Shown here one piece after another: positions 1-16,200 of a stretch of DNA of 64,000 nucleotides (positions are counted from its first letter, which is position 1; every line of letters starts with the position of its first letter). The stretch spans positions 72,095,370 through 72,159,369 of the forward strand of contig OZ024743.1 in NCBI GenBank assembly GCA_964016885.1, in the 5' to 3' direction. The DNA comes from Eledone cirrhosa (Eukaryota > Mollusca > Cephalopoda > Octopoda > Eledonidae). Made by a program: the position numbers and the translations under genes. The notes beneath the pieces are model-generated. The model saw nothing but the letters and a program-made list of their open reading frames with translations. It ran no database searches and had not been told where the DNA came from.

Positions 1-1230
1 AAACATGCAGCTAGTTTCTACACATACAGCTACTTTGTATACATGCAGCTACTTTCTACACATACAGCTACTTTCTACAGATACAGCTACTTTCTACACA
101 TACAGCTACTTTCTAAACATGCAGCTAGTTTCTACACATACAGCTACTTTCTACACATACAGCTACTTTCTACAGATACAGCTACTTTCTACACATACAG
201 CTACTTTCTAAACATGCAGCTAGTTTCTACACATACAGCTACTTTGTATACATGCAGCTACTTTCTACAAATACAGCTGCTTTCTACACATAGAGCTAGT
301 TTCTACACATACAGCTACTTTCTACACATACAGCTACTTTCTACACATACAGCTATTTTCTACACATACAGCTGCTTTCTACACATACAGCTACTTTCTA
401 CACATACAGCTACTTTCTAGACATAGAGATAGTTTCTACACATGTAGCTAGTTTCTACACATACAGCTACTTTCTACACATACAGCTACTTTCTACACAT
501 ACTGCTACTTTCTACACATACAGCTACTTTCTACAGATACAGCTACTTTCTACACATACAGCTACTTTCTACACATACAGCGACTTTCTACAAATAGAGC
601 TAGTTTCTACACATATAGCTACTTTCTACACATACAGCTACTTTCTACACATACAGCTACTTTCTACACATACAGCTACTTTCTACACATACAGCAACTT
701 TCTACAAATAGAGCTAGTTTCTACACATACAGCTACTTTCTACACATACAGCTACCTTCTACACATACAGCTACTTTCTACACATACAGCTACTTTCTAC
801 ACATACAGCTACTTTCTACACATACAGCTGCTTTCTACACATACAGCTACTTTCTACACATACAGCTACTTTCTACACATACAGCTACTTTCTACACATA
901 CAGCTGCTTTCTAAACATACAGCTACTTTCTACACATACAGCTACTTTCTACACATACAGCTACTTTCTACACATACAGCTGCTTTCTACACATACAGCT
1001 ACTTTCTACACATACAGCTGCTTTCTACACATACAGCTAGTTTCTACACATACAGCTACTTTCTACACATACAGCAACTTTCTACAAATAGAGCTACTTT
1101 CTACACATACAGCTACTTTCTACACATACAGCTGCTTTCTACACATACAGCTGCTTTCTAAACATACAGCTACTTTCTACACATACAGCTACTTTCTACA
1201 CATACAGCTACTTTCTACACATACAGCTAC
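1..1230. repeat. Left-edge array block related to 5605-6515
   Basis: The variant order in this block recurs about 5.6 kb to the right. Position 5 matches 5609 (offset 5604), positions 210-600 match at offset 5566, and 751 matches 6203 (offset 5452). The offset changes are 38 and 114 bp, that is 2 and 6 whole units, so the copies differ by loss or gain of complete units. The rare TTTGTATACATGCAGC unit, the TTTCTAGACATAGAGATAG unit and the lone TACTGC unit all occur in the same order in both copies. Confidence 0.75.
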
Positions 1231-3139
1231 TTTTTACACATACAGCTGCTTTGTACACATACAGCTACTTTCTACTCATACAGCTGCTTTGTACACATAC
1301 AGCTACTTTCTACTCATACAGCTACTTTCTAAACATGCAGCTAGTTTCTACACATACAGCTACTTTCTACACATACAGCTACTTTCTACACATACAGCTA
1401 CTTTCTAAACATACAGCTACTTTCTACACATGTAGCTAGTTTCTACACATACAGCTAGTTTCTACACATACAGCTGCTTTATACACATACAGCTGCTTTC
1501 TACACATACATCTACTTTCTACAAATAGAGCTACTTTCTACACATACAGCTACTTTCTACGCAGACAGCTGCTTTCTACACATACAGCTGCTTTCTACAC
1601 ATACAGCTGCTTTCTACACATACAGCTGCTTTCTACACATGCAGCTACTTTCTACACATACAGCTACTTTCTACACATGTAGCTAGTTTCTACACATACG
1701 GCTACTTTCTACACATACAGCTAGTTTCTACACATACAGCTACTTTCTACACATACAGCTACTTTCTACACATACAGCTACTTTCTACACATACAGCTAG
1801 TTTCTACACATACAGCTACTTTCTACACATACAGCTACTTTCTACACATACTGCTACTTTCTACACATGCAGCTACTTTCTACAGATACAGCTACTTTCT
1901 ACACATACAGCTACTTTCTACACATACAGCTACTTTCTACAAATAGAGCTAGTTTCTACACATACAGCTACTTTCTACACATACAGCTACTTTCTACACA
2001 TAGAGCTACTTTCTACACATACAGCTACTTTCTACACATACAGCTACTTTCTACAGATACAGCTACTTTCTACACATACAGCTACTTTTTACAGATACAG
2101 CTAGTTTCTACACATACAGCTACTTTCTACACATACAGCTACTTTCTACACATGCAGCTACTTTCTACACATACAGCTACTTTCTACAAATAGAGCTAGT
2201 TTCTACACATACAGCTACTTTCTACACATACAGCTACTTTCTACACATACAGCTACTTTCTACACATACAGCTACTTTCTACACATACAGCTACTTTCTA
2301 CAAATAGAGCTAGTTTCTACACATACAGCTACTTTATACACATACAGCTACTTTCTACACATACAGCTACTTTCTACACATACAGCTACTTTCTACACAT
2401 AGAGCTACTTTCTACACATACAGCTACTTTTTACAGATACAGCTAGTTTCTACACATACAGCTACTTTCTACACATACAGCTACTTTCTACACATACAGC
2501 TACTTTCTACACATACAGCTACTTTCTACAAATAGAGCTAGTTTCTACACATACAGCTACTTTATACACATACAGCTACTTTCTACACATACAGCTACTT
2601 TCTACACATACAGCTACTTTCTACACATAGAGCTACTTTCTACACATACAGCTACTTTCTACGCATACAGCTGCTTTCTACACATACAGCTGCTTTCTAC
2701 ACATACAGCTACTTTCTACACATACAGCTACTTTCTACACATACAGCTACTTTCTACACATACAGCTACTTTTTACACATACAGCTACTTTCTACACATA
2801 CAGCAACTTTCTACACATACAGCTACTTTTTACACATACAGCTACTTTCTACGCATACAGCTGCTTTCTACACATACAGCTGCTTTCTACACATACAGCT
2901 ACTTTCTACACATACAGCTGCTTTCTACACATACAGCTACTTTATACACATACAGCTACTTTCTACACATACAGCTACTTTCTACACATACAGCTACTTT
3001 CTACACATACAGCTACTTTCTACACATAGAGCTACTTTCTACACATACAGCTACTTTCTACACATACAGCTACTTTCTACACATACAGCTACTTTATACA
3101 CATACAGCTACTTTCTACACATACAGCAACTTTCTACAC

Positions 3140-6100
3140 ATACAGCTACTTTCTACACATACAGCTACTTTCTACACATACAGCTACTTTCTACACATAC
3201 AGCTACTTTCTACACATACAGCTACTTTCTACACATACAGCTAGTTTCTACAGATACAGCTACTTTCTACACATACAGCTACTTTCTACACATACAGCTA
3301 CTTTCTACACATACAGCTACTTTCTACACATAGAGCTACTTTTTACAGATACAGCTAGTTTCTACAGATACAGCTACTTTCTACACATACAGCAACTTTC
3401 TACACATACAGCTACTTTATACACATACAGCTACTTTCTACACATACAGCTACTTTCTACACATAGAGCTACTTTCTACACATACAGCTACTTTCTACAC
3501 ATACAGCTACTTTTTACAGATACAGCTAGTTTCTACAGATACAGCTACTTTCTACACATACAGCTACTTTCTACACATACAGCTACTTTCTACAAATAGA
3601 GCTAGTTTCTACACATACAGCTACTTTATACACATACAGCTACTTTCTACACATACAGCTACTTTCTACACATACAGCTACTTTCTACACATACAGCAAC
3701 TTTCTACACATACAGCTACTTTCTACACATACAGCTAGTTTCTACACATGCAGCTACTTTCTACACATACAGCTACTTTCTACACATACAGCTACTTTCT
3801 ACACATACAGCAACTTTCTACACATACAGCTACTTTCTACACATACAGCTACTTTCTACACATACAGCTACTTTCTACACATACAGCTACTTTCTACACA
3901 TACAGCTACTTTCTACACATACAGCTAGTTTCTACAGATACAGCTACTTTCTACACATACAGCTACTTTCTACACATACAGCTACTTTCTACACATACAG
4001 CTACTTTCTACACATAGAGCTACTTTTTACAGATACAGCTAGTTTCTACAGATACAGCTACTTTCTACACATACAGCAACTTTCTACACATACAGCTACT
4101 TTATACACATACAGCTACTTTCTACACATACAGCTACTTTCTACACATAGAGCTACTTTCTACACATACAGCTACTTTCTACACATACAGCTACTTTTTA
4201 CAGATACAGCTAGTTTCTACAGATACAGCTACTTTCTACACATACAGCTACTTTCTACACATACAGCTACTTTCTACAAATAGAGCTAGTTTCTACACAT
4301 ACAGCTACTTTATACACATACAGCTACTTTCTACACATACAGCTACTTTCTACACATACAGCTACTTTCTACACATACAGCAACTTTCTACACATACAGC
4401 TACTTTCTACACATACAGCTACTTTCTACACATAGAGCTAGTTTCTACACATACAGCTGCTTTCTACACATACAGCTACTTTCTACACATACAGCTACTT
4501 TCTACACATACAGCTACTTTCTACACATACAGCTACTTTCTACACATACAGCTAGTTTCTACACATAGAGCTAGTTTCTACACATACAGCTGCTTTCTAC
4601 ACATGTAGCTACTTTCTACACATAGAGCTACTTTCTACACATACAGCTACTTTCTACACATACAGCTACTTTCTACACATACAGCTACTTTCTACACATA
4701 GAGCTAGTTTCTACACATACAGCTGCTTTCTACACATACAGCTACTTTCTACACATAGAGCTACTTTCTACACATACAGCTACTTTCTACACATACAGCT
4801 ACTTTCTACACATACAGCTGCTTTCTACACATACAGCTACTTTCTACACATACAGCTACTTTCTACACATACAGCTACTTTCTACACATAGAGCTACTTT
4901 CTACACATACAGCTACTTTCTACACATAGAGCTAGTTTCTACACATACAGCTACTTTCTACACATACAGCAACTTTCTACAAATAGAGCTAGTTTTTACA
5001 CATACAGCTACTTTCTACACATACAGCTACTTTCTACACATACAGCTACTTTCTACACATACAGCTACTTTCTACACATACAGCTACTTTCTACACATAC
5101 AGCTACTTTCTACACATACAGCTACTTTCTACACATACAGCTACTTTCTACACATAGAGCTACTTTCTACACATACAGCTACTTTCTACACATAGAGCTA
5201 GTTTCTACACATACAGCTACTTTCTACACATAGAGCTAGTTTCTACACATACAGCTGCTTTCTACACCTAGAGTACTTTCTACACATTCAGCTACTTTCT
5301 ACACATACAGCTACTTTCTACACATACAGCTACTTTCTACAGATACAGCTAGTTTCTACACATACAGCTACTTTCTACACATAGAGCTAGTTTCTACACA
5401 TACAGCTGCTTTCTACACATACAGCTGCTTTCTACACATAGAGCTAGTTTCTACACATACAGCTACTTTCTACACATACAGCTACTTTCTACAGATACAG
5501 CTACTTTCTACACATACAGCTAGTTTCTAAACATGCAGCTAGTTTCTACACATACAGCTACTTTCTACAGATACAGCTACTTTCTACACATACAGCTACT
5601 TTCTAAACATGCAGCTAGTTTCTACACATACAGCTACTTTGTATACATGCAGCTACTTTCTACACATACAGCTACTTTCTAAACATGCAGCTAGTTTCTA
5701 CACATACAGCTACTTTCTACACATACAGCTACTTTCTACAGATACAGCTACTTTCTACACATACAGCTACTTTCTAAACATGCAGCTAGTTTCTACACAT
5801 ACAGCTACTTTGTATACATGCAGCTACTTTCTACAAATACAGCTGCTTTCTACACATAGAGCTAGTTTCTACACATACAGCTACTTTCTACACATACAGC
5901 TACTTTCTACACATACAGCTATTTTCTACACATACAGCTGCTTTCTACACATACAGCTACTTTCTACACATACAGCTACTTTCTAGACATAGAGATAGTT
6001 TCTACACATGTAGCTAGTTTCTACACATACAGCTACTTTCTACACATACAGCTACTTTCTACACATACTGCTACTTTCTACACATACAGCTACTTTCTAC

Positions 6101-7545
6101 AGATACAGCTACTTTCTACACATACAGCTACTTTCTACACATACAGCAACTTTCTACAAATAGAGCTAGTTTCTACACATATAGCTACTTTCTACACATA
6201 CAGCTACCTTCTACACATACAGCTACTTTCTACACATACAGCTACTTTCTACACATACAGCTACTTTCTACACATACAGCTGCTTTCTACACATACAGCA
6301 ACTTTCTACACATACAGCAACTTTCTACAAATAGAGCTAGTTTCTACACATACAGCTACTTTCTACAAATAGAGCTACTTTCTACACATACAGCTACTTT
6401 CTACACATACAGCTGCTTTCTACACATACAGCTGCTTTCTAAACATACAGCTACTTTCTACACATACAGCTACTTTCTACACATACAGCTACTTTCTACA
6501 CATACAGCTACTTTTTACACATAGAGATAGTTTCTACACATACAGCTACTTTCTACAAATAGAGCTAGTTTCTACACATACAGCTACTTTATACACATAC
6601 AGCTACTTTCTACAAATAGAGCTACTTTCTACACATACAGCTACTTTCTAGACATACAGCTACTTTCTACAAATAGAGCTAGTTTCTACACATACAGCTA
6701 CTTTCTACAAATAGAGCTAGTTTCTACACATACAGCTACTTTATACACATACAGCTACTTTCTACACATAGAGCTACTTTCTACACATACAGCTACTTTC
6801 TACACATACAGCTGCTTTCTACACATACAGCTGCTTTCTACACATACAGCTACTTTCTACACATACAGCTACTTTCTACACATACAGCTACTTTCTACAC
6901 ATACAGCTGCTTTCTACACATACAGCTACTTTCTACACATACAGCTACTTTCTACACATACAGCTACTTTCTACACATACAGCTGCTTTCTACACATACA
7001 GCTACTTTTCACACATACAGCTACTTTCTACACATACAGCTACTTTCTACACATACAGCAACTTTCTACAAATAGAGCTACTTTCTACACATACAGCTAC
7101 TTTCTACACATACAGCTACTTTCTACACATACAGCTACTTTCTACACATACAGCTACTTTCTAAACATGCAGCTACTTTCTACACATACAGCTACTTTCT
7201 ACACATACAGCTACTTTCTACACATACAGCTACTTTCTACAAATAGAGCTACTTTCTACACATACAGCTACTTTCTACACATACAGCTACTTTCTACACA
7301 TACAGCTACTTTCTACACATACAGCTACTTTCTAAACATGCAGCTACTTTCTACACATACAGCTACTTTCTACACATACAGCTACTTTCTACACATACAG
7401 CTACTTTCTACACATACAGCTACTTTCTACACATACAGCTACTTTCTACAAATAGAGCTACTTTCTACACATACAGCTACTTTCTACACATACAGCTACT
7501 TTCTACACATACAGCTACTTTCTACACATACAGCTACTTTCTACA
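3140..7545. repeat. 4.41-kb tandem duplication, left copy
   Basis: This is the left member of a head-to-tail duplication within the satellite. The variant string starting near 3243 (TAGTTTCTACAGATAC and following units) recurs at 7650, an offset of 4407. Position 3748 matches 8155 and position 5986 matches 10393 at the same offset. Similarity starts between about 3135 and 3240 and the copy ends near 7535-7545, where the right copy begins. The exact breakpoint cannot be placed because consensus units flank it. Confidence 0.8.
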
Positions 7546-10500
7546 CATACAGCTACTTTCTACACATACAGCTACTTTCTACACATACAGCTACTTTCTA
7601 CACATACAGCTACTTTCTACACATACAGCTACTTTCTACACATACAGCTAGTTTCTACAGATACAGCTACTTTCTACACATACAGCTACTTTCTACACAT
7701 ACAGCTACTTTCTACACATACAGCTACTTTCTACACATAGAGCTACTTTTTACAGATACAGCTAGTTTCTACAGATACAGCTACTTTCTACACATACAGC
7801 AACTTTCTACACATACAGCTACTTTATACACATACAGCTACTTTCTACACATACAGCTACTTTCTACACATAGAGCTACTTTCTACACATACAGCTACTT
7901 TCTACACATACAGCTACTTTTTACAGATACAGCTAGTTTCTACAGATACAGCTACTTTCTACACATACAGCTACTTTCTACACATACAGCTACTTTCTAC
8001 AAATAGAGCTAGTTTCTACACATACAGCTACTTTATACACATACAGCTACTTTCTACACATACAGCTACTTTCTACACATACAGCTACTTTCTACACATA
8101 CAGCAACTTTCTACACATACAGCTACTTTCTACACATACAGCTAGTTTCTACACATGCAGCTACTTTCTACACATACAGCTACTTTCTACACATACAGCT
8201 ACTTTCTACACATACAGCAACTTTCTACACATACAGCTACTTTCTACACATACAGCTACTTTCTACACATACAGCTACTTTCTACACATACAGCTACTTT
8301 CTACACATACAGCTACTTTCTACACATACAGCTAGTTTCTACAGATACAGCTACTTTCTACACATACAGCTACTTTCTACACATACAGCTACTTTCTACA
8401 CATACAGCTACTTTCTACACATAGAGCTACTTTTTACAGATACAGCTAGTTTCTACAGATACAGCTACTTTCTACACATACAGCAACTTTCTACACATAC
8501 AGCTACTTTATACACATACAGCTACTTTCTACACATACAGCTACTTTCTACACATAGAGCTACTTTCTACACATACAGCTACTTTCTACACATACAGCTA
8601 CTTTTTACAGATACAGCTAGTTTCTACAGATACAGCTACTTTCTACACATACAGCTACTTTCTACACATACAGCTACTTTCTACAAATAGAGCTAGTTTC
8701 TACACATACAGCTACTTTATACACATACAGCTACTTTCTACACATACAGCTACTTTCTACACATACAGCTACTTTCTACACATACAGCAACTTTCTACAC
8801 ATACAGCTACTTTCTACACATACAGCTACTTTCTACACATAGAGCTAGTTTCTACACATACAGCTGCTTTCTACACATACAGCTACTTTCTACACATACA
8901 GCTACTTTCTACACATACAGCTACTTTCTACACATACAGCTACTTTCTACACATACAGCTAGTTTCTACACATAGAGCTAGTTTCTACACATACAGCTGC
9001 TTTCTACACATGTAGCTACTTTCTACACATAGAGCTACTTTCTACACATACAGCTACTTTCTACACATACAGCTACTTTCTACACATACAGCTACTTTCT
9101 ACACATAGAGCTAGTTTCTACACATACAGCTGCTTTCTACACATACAGCTACTTTCTACACATAGAGCTACTTTCTACACATACAGCTACTTTCTACACA
9201 TACAGCTACTTTCTACACATACAGCTGCTTTCTACACATACAGCTACTTTCTACACATACAGCTACTTTCTACACATACAGCTACTTTCTACACATAGAG
9301 CTACTTTCTACACATACAGCTACTTTCTACACATAGAGCTAGTTTCTACACATACAGCTACTTTCTACACATACAGCAACTTTCTACAAATAGAGCTAGT
9401 TTTTACACATACAGCTACTTTCTACACATACATCTACTTTCTACACATACAGCTACTTTCTACACATACAGCTACTTTCTACACATACAGCTACTTTCTA
9501 CACATACAGCTACTTTCTACACATACAGCTACTTTCTACACATACAGCTACTTTCTACACATAGAGCTACTTTCTACACATACAGCTACTTTCTACACAT
9601 AGAGCTAGTTTCTACACATACAGCTACTTTCTACACATAGAGCTAGTTTCTACACATACAGCTGCTTTCTACACCTAGAGTACTTTCTACACATTCAGCT
9701 ACTTTCTACACATACAGCTACTTTCTACACATACAGCTACTTTCTACAGATACAGCTAGTTTCTACACATACAGCTACTTTCTACACATAGAGCTAGTTT
9801 CTACACATACAGCTGCTTTCTACACATACAGCTGCTTTCTACACATAGAGCTAGTTTCTACACATACAGCTACTTTCTACACATACAGCTACTTTCTACA
9901 GATACAGCTACTTTCTACACATACAGCTAGTTTCTAAACATGCAGCTAGTTTCTACACATACAGCTACTTTCTACAGATACAGCTACTTTCTACACATAC
10001 AGCTACTTTCTAAACATGCAGCTAGTTTCTACACATACAGCTACTTTGTATACATGCAGCTACTTTCTACACATACAGCTACTTTCTAAACATGCAGCTA
10101 GTTTCTAAACATACAGCTACTTTCTACACATACAGCTACTTTCTACAGATACAGCTACTTTCTACACATACAGCTACTTTCTAAACATGCAGCTAGTTTC
10201 TACACATACAGCTACTTTGTATACATGCAGCTACTTTCTACAAATACAGCTGCTTTCTACACATAGAGCTAGTTTCTACACATACAGCTACTTTCTACAC
10301 ATACAGCTACTTTCTACACATACAGCTATTTTCTACACATACAGCTGCTTTCTACACATACAGCTACTTTCTACACATACAGCTACTTTCTAGACATAGA
10401 GATAGTTTCTACACATGTAGCTAGTTTCTACACATACAGCTACTTTCTACACATACAGCTACTTTCTACACATACTGCTACTTTCTACACATACAGCTAC

Positions 10501-11735
10501 TTTCTACAGATACAGCTACTTTCTACACATACAGCTACTTTCTACACATACAGCAACTTTCTACAAATAGAGCTAGTTTCTACACATACAGCTACTTTCT
10601 ACACATACAGCTGCTTTCTACACATACAGCTGCTTTCTAAACATACAGCTACTTTCTACACATACAGCTACTTTCTACACATACAGCTACTTTCTACACA
10701 TACAGCTACTTTTTACACATAGAGATAGTTTCTACACATACAGCTACTTTCTACAAATAGAGCTAGTTTCTACACATACAGCTACTTTATACACATACAG
10801 CTACTTTCTACAAATAGAGCTACTTTCTACACATACAGCTACTTTCTAGACATACAGCTACTTTCTACAAATAGAGCTAGTTTCTACACATACAGCTACT
10901 TTCTACAAATAGAGCTAGTTTCTACACATACAGCTACTTTATACACATACAGCTACTTTCTACACATAGAGCTACTTTCTACACATACAGCTACTTTCTA
11001 CACATACAGCTGCTTTCTACACATACAGCTGCTTTCTACACATACAGCTACTTTCTACACATACAGCTACTTTCTACACATACAGCTACTTTCTACACAT
11101 ACAGCTGCTTTCTACACATACAGCTACTTTCTACACATACAGCTACTTTCTACACATACAGCTACTTTCTACACATACAGCTGCTTTCTACACATACAGC
11201 TACTTTTCACACATACAGCTACTTTCTACACATACAGCTACTTTCTACACATACAGCAACTTTCTACAAATAGAGCTACTTTCTACACATACAGCTACTT
11301 TCTACACATACAGCTACTTTCTACACATACAGCTACTTTCTACACATACAGCTACTTTCTAAACATGCAGCTACTTTCTACACATACAGCTACTTTCTAC
11401 ACATACAGCTACTTTCTACACATACAGCTACTTTCTACAAATAGAGCTACTTTCTACACATACCGCTACTTTCTACACATACAGCTACTTTCTACACATA
11501 CAGCTACTTTCTACACATACAGCTACTTTCTAAACATGCAGCTACTTTCTACACATACAGCTACTTTCTACACATACAGCTACTTTCTACACATACAGCT
11601 ACTTTCTACACATACAGCTACTTTCTACACATACAGCTACTTTCTACAAATAGAGCTACTTTCTACACATACAGCTACTTTCTACACATACAGCTACTTT
11701 CTACACATACAGCTACTTTCTACACATACAGCTGC
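7546..11735. repeat. 4.41-kb tandem duplication, right copy (contracted)
   Basis: This is the right copy of the 4407-bp duplication. Up to about 10570 the offset to the left copy is 4407. By 11365 it has dropped to 4198 (7167 matches 11365). The 209-bp difference equals exactly 11 units, so this copy lost 11 units (or the other gained them) after duplication. Two substitutions seen by eye are a CGCTAC unit near 11463 and an altered unit near 10105. Similarity ends near 11733. Confidence 0.8.
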
Positions 11736-13255
11736 TTTCTACACATACAGCTACTTTCTACAAATAGAGCTACTTTCTACACATACAGCTACTTTCTACA
11801 CATACAGCTACTTTCTACACATACAGCTACTTTCTACACATACAGCTACTTTCTAAACATGCAGCTACTTTCTACACATACAGCTACTTTCTACACATAC
11901 AGCTACTTTCTACACATACAGCTACTTTCTACACATACAGCTACTTTCTACACATACAGCTACTTTCTACACATACAGCTACTTTCTACACATGTAGCTA
12001 CTTTCTACACATACAGCTGCTTTCTACACATACAGCTACTTTCTACACATACAGCTACTTTCTACACATACAGCTGCTTTCTACACATACAGCTACTTTC
12101 TACACATACAGCTGCTTTCGAACACATACAGCTACTTTCTACACATACAGCTACTTTCTACACATACAGCTACTTTCTACACATACAGCTGCTTTCTACA
12201 CATACAGCTACTTTCTACACATACAGCTACTTTCTACACATACAGCTGCTTTCTACACATACAGCTACTTTCTACACATACAGCTACTTTTTACACATAC
12301 AGCTACTTTCTACACATACCGCTACTTTCTACACATACATCTACTTACTACACATACAGCTACTTTCTACACATACAGCTGCTTTCTACACATACAGCTA
12401 CTTTCTACACATACAGCTGCTTTCTACACATACAGCAGCTTTCTACACATACAGCTACTTTCTACACATACAGCTACTTTCTACACATACAGCTACTTTC
12501 TACACATACAGCTACTTTCTACACATACAGCTACTTTCTACACATACAGCTACTTTCTACACATACAGCTGCTTTCTACACATACAGCTACTTTTTACAC
12601 ATACAGCTACTTTCTACACATACCGCTACTTTCTACACATACATCTACTTACTACACATACAGCTACTTTCTACACATACAGCTGCTTTCTACACATACA
12701 GCTACTTTCTACACATACAGCTACTTTCTACACATACAGCTGCTTTCTACACATACAGCTACTTTCTACACATACAGCTACTTTCTACACATACAGCTAC
12801 TTTCTACACATACAGCTACTTTCTACACATACAGCTACTTTCTACACATACTGCTGCTTTCTACACATACAGCTACTTTCTACACATACAGCAGCTTTCT
12901 ACACATACAGCTACTTTCTACACATACAGCTACTTTCTACACATACAGCTACTTTCTACACATACAGCTACTTTCTACACATACAGCTACTTTCTACACA
13001 TAGAGCTACTTTCTACACATACAGCTACTTTCTACACATACAGCAGCTTTCTACACATACAGCTACTTTCTACACATACAGCTACTTTCTACACATACAG
13101 CTACTTTCTACACATACAGCTACTTTCTACACATACAGCTACTTTCTACACATGTAGCTACTTTCTACACATACAGCTGCTTTCTACACATACAGCTACT
13201 TTCTACACATACAGCTACTTTCTACACATACAGCTGCTTTCTACACATACAGCTA
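11736..13255. repeat. Satellite segment with internal 1160-bp and 304-bp repeats
   Basis: The unit order around the CATGTAGC variant at 11991 recurs at 13151, an offset of 1160 bp. That is 61 units plus one base, the extra base coming from an irregular unit (CTTTCGAACACATAC) near 12119. Within it, the distinctive CTACTTACTA variant at 12341 recurs at 12645, 304 bp or 16 units later. The segment is low in stop-forming variants, which is why a 432-codon forward ORF (11859-13157) spans it. I regard that ORF as a by-product. Confidence 0.7.
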
Positions 13256-16200
13256 CTTTCTACACATACAGCTGCTTTCTACACATACAGCTACTTTCTA
13301 CACATACAGCTACTTTCTACACATACAGCTACTTTCTACACATACAGCTGCTTTCTACACATACAGCTACTTTCTACACATACAGCTACTTTCTACACAT
13401 ACAGCTGCTTTCTACACATACAGCTACTTTTTACACATACAGCTACTTTCTACACATACCGCTACTTTCTACACATACATCTACTTACTACACATACCGC
13501 TACTTTCTACACATACAGCTACTTTCTACACATACAGCTACTTTCTACACATACCGCTACTTTCTACACATACATCTACTTACTACACATACAGCTACTT
13601 TCTACACATACAGCTGCTTTCTACACATACAGCTACTTTCTACACATACAGCTACTTTCTACACATACAGCTGCTTTCTACACATACAGCTACTTTCTAC
13701 ACATACAGCTACTTTCTACACATACAGCTACTTTCTACACATACAGCTACTTTCTACACATACTGCTGCTTTCTACACATACAGCTACTTTCTACACATA
13801 CAGCTACTTTCTACACATACAGCTACTTTCTACACATACAGCTACTTTCTACACATACTGCTGCTTTCTACACATACAGCTACTTTCTACACATACAGCT
13901 ACTTTCTACACATACATCTACTTACTACACATACAGCTACTTTCTACACATACAGCTGCTTTCTACACATACAGCTACTTTCTACACATACAGCTACTTT
14001 CTACACATACAGCTGCTTTCTACACATACAGCTACTTTCTACACATACAGCTACTTTCTACACATACAGCTGCTTTCTACACATACAGCTACTTTCTACA
14101 CATACAGCTGCTTTCTACACATACAGCTACTTTCTACACATACATCTACTTACTACACATACAGCTACTTTCTACACATACAGCTGCTTTCTACACATAC
14201 AGCTACTTTCTACACATACAGCTACTTTCTACACATACAGCTGCTTTCTACACATACAGCTACTTTCTACACATACAGCTACTTTCTACACATACAGCTA
14301 CTTTCTACACATACAGCTGCTTTCTACACATACAGCTACTTTCTACACATACAGCTGCTTTCTACACATACAGCTACTTTCTACACATACATCTACTTAC
14401 TACACATACAGCTGCTTTCTACACATACTGCTGCTTTCTACACATACAGCTACTTTCTACACATACAGCTACTTTCTACACATACAGCTGCTTTCTACAC
14501 ATACAGCTACTTTCTACACATACAGCTACTTTCTACACATACAGCTACTTTCTACACATACAGCTACTTTCTACACATACTGCTGCTTTCTACACATACA
14601 GCTACTTTCTACACATACAGCAGCTTTCTACACATACAGCTACTTTCTACACATACAGCTACTTTCTACACATACAGCTACTTTCTACACATACAGCTAC
14701 TTTCTACACATACAGCTACTTTCTACACATACAGCTACTTTCTACACATACTACTGCTTTCTACACATACAGCTACTTTCTACACATACAGCAGCTTTCT
14801 ACACATACAGCTACTTTCTACACATACAGCTACTTTCTACACATACAGCTACTTTCTACACATGCAGCTAGTTTCTACACATACAGCTACTTTCTACACA
14901 TACAGCTAGTTTCTACACATACAGCTACTTTCTACACATACAGCTAGTTTCTACACATACAGCTACTTTCTACACATACAGCTACTTTCTACACATACAA
15001 CTACTTTCTACACATGCAGCTACTTTCTACACATGCAGCCACTTTCTACACATACAGCTACTTTATACACATACAGCTACTTTCTACACATACCGCTACT
15101 TTCTACACATACAGCTACTTTCTACACATACAGCTACTTTCTACACATACAGCTACTTTCTACACATGAAGCTACTTTCTACACATACAGCTACTTTCTA
15201 CACATACAGCTGCTTTCTACACATACAGCTACTTTCTACACATACAGCTACTTTCTACACATACAGCTACTTTCTACACATACAGCTACTTTCTACACAT
15301 GCAGCCACTTTCTACACATACAGCTACTTTATACACATACAGCTACTTTCTACACATACCGCTACTTTCTACACATAGAGATAGTTTCTACACATACAGC
15401 TACTTTCTACTCATACAGCTACTTTATACACATACCGCTACTTTCTACACATACAGCTACTTTCTACACATACCGCTGCTTTCTACACATAGAGATAGTT
15501 TCTACACATACAGCTACTTTCTACACATACAGCTACTTTCTACACATACAGCTACTTTCTACACATACAGCTGCTTTCTACACATGCAGCCACTTTCTAC
15601 ACATACATCTACTTTCTACACATACCGCTGCTTTCTACACATAGAGATAGTTTCTACACATACAGCTACTTTCTACACATACAGCTGCTTTCTACACATG
15701 CAGCCACTTTCTACAAATACAGCTACTTTCTACACATACAGCTACTTTCTACACATACAGCTACTTTCTACACATACAGCTACTTTCTACACATACAGCT
15801 GCTTTCTACACATGCAGCCACTTTCTACACATACAGCTACTTTCTACACATACAGCTACTTTCTACACATACAGCTACTTTCTACACATACAGCTACTTT
15901 CTACACATACAGCTACTTTCTACACATACAGCTACTTTCTACACATACAGCTACTTTCTACACATACAGCTACTTTCTACACATACAGCTACTTTCTACA
16001 CATACAGCTACTTTCTACACATACAGCTACTTTCTACACATACAGCTGCTTTCTACACATGCAGCCACTTTCTACAAATACAGCTACTTTCTACACATGT
16101 AGCTAGTTTCTACACATACCGCTACTTTCTACACATACAGCTACTTTCTACACATGCAGCCACTTTCTACACATACAGCTAGTTTCTACACATACAGCTA

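Noticed and set aside
11859..13157. 432-codon forward ORF as a repeat-protein gene
   Set aside because: It is a by-product of a stop-free 19-bp satellite unit. There is no signal peptide, non-repeat domain, splice structure or promoter, and equivalent regions elsewhere are broken by stop-making variants.
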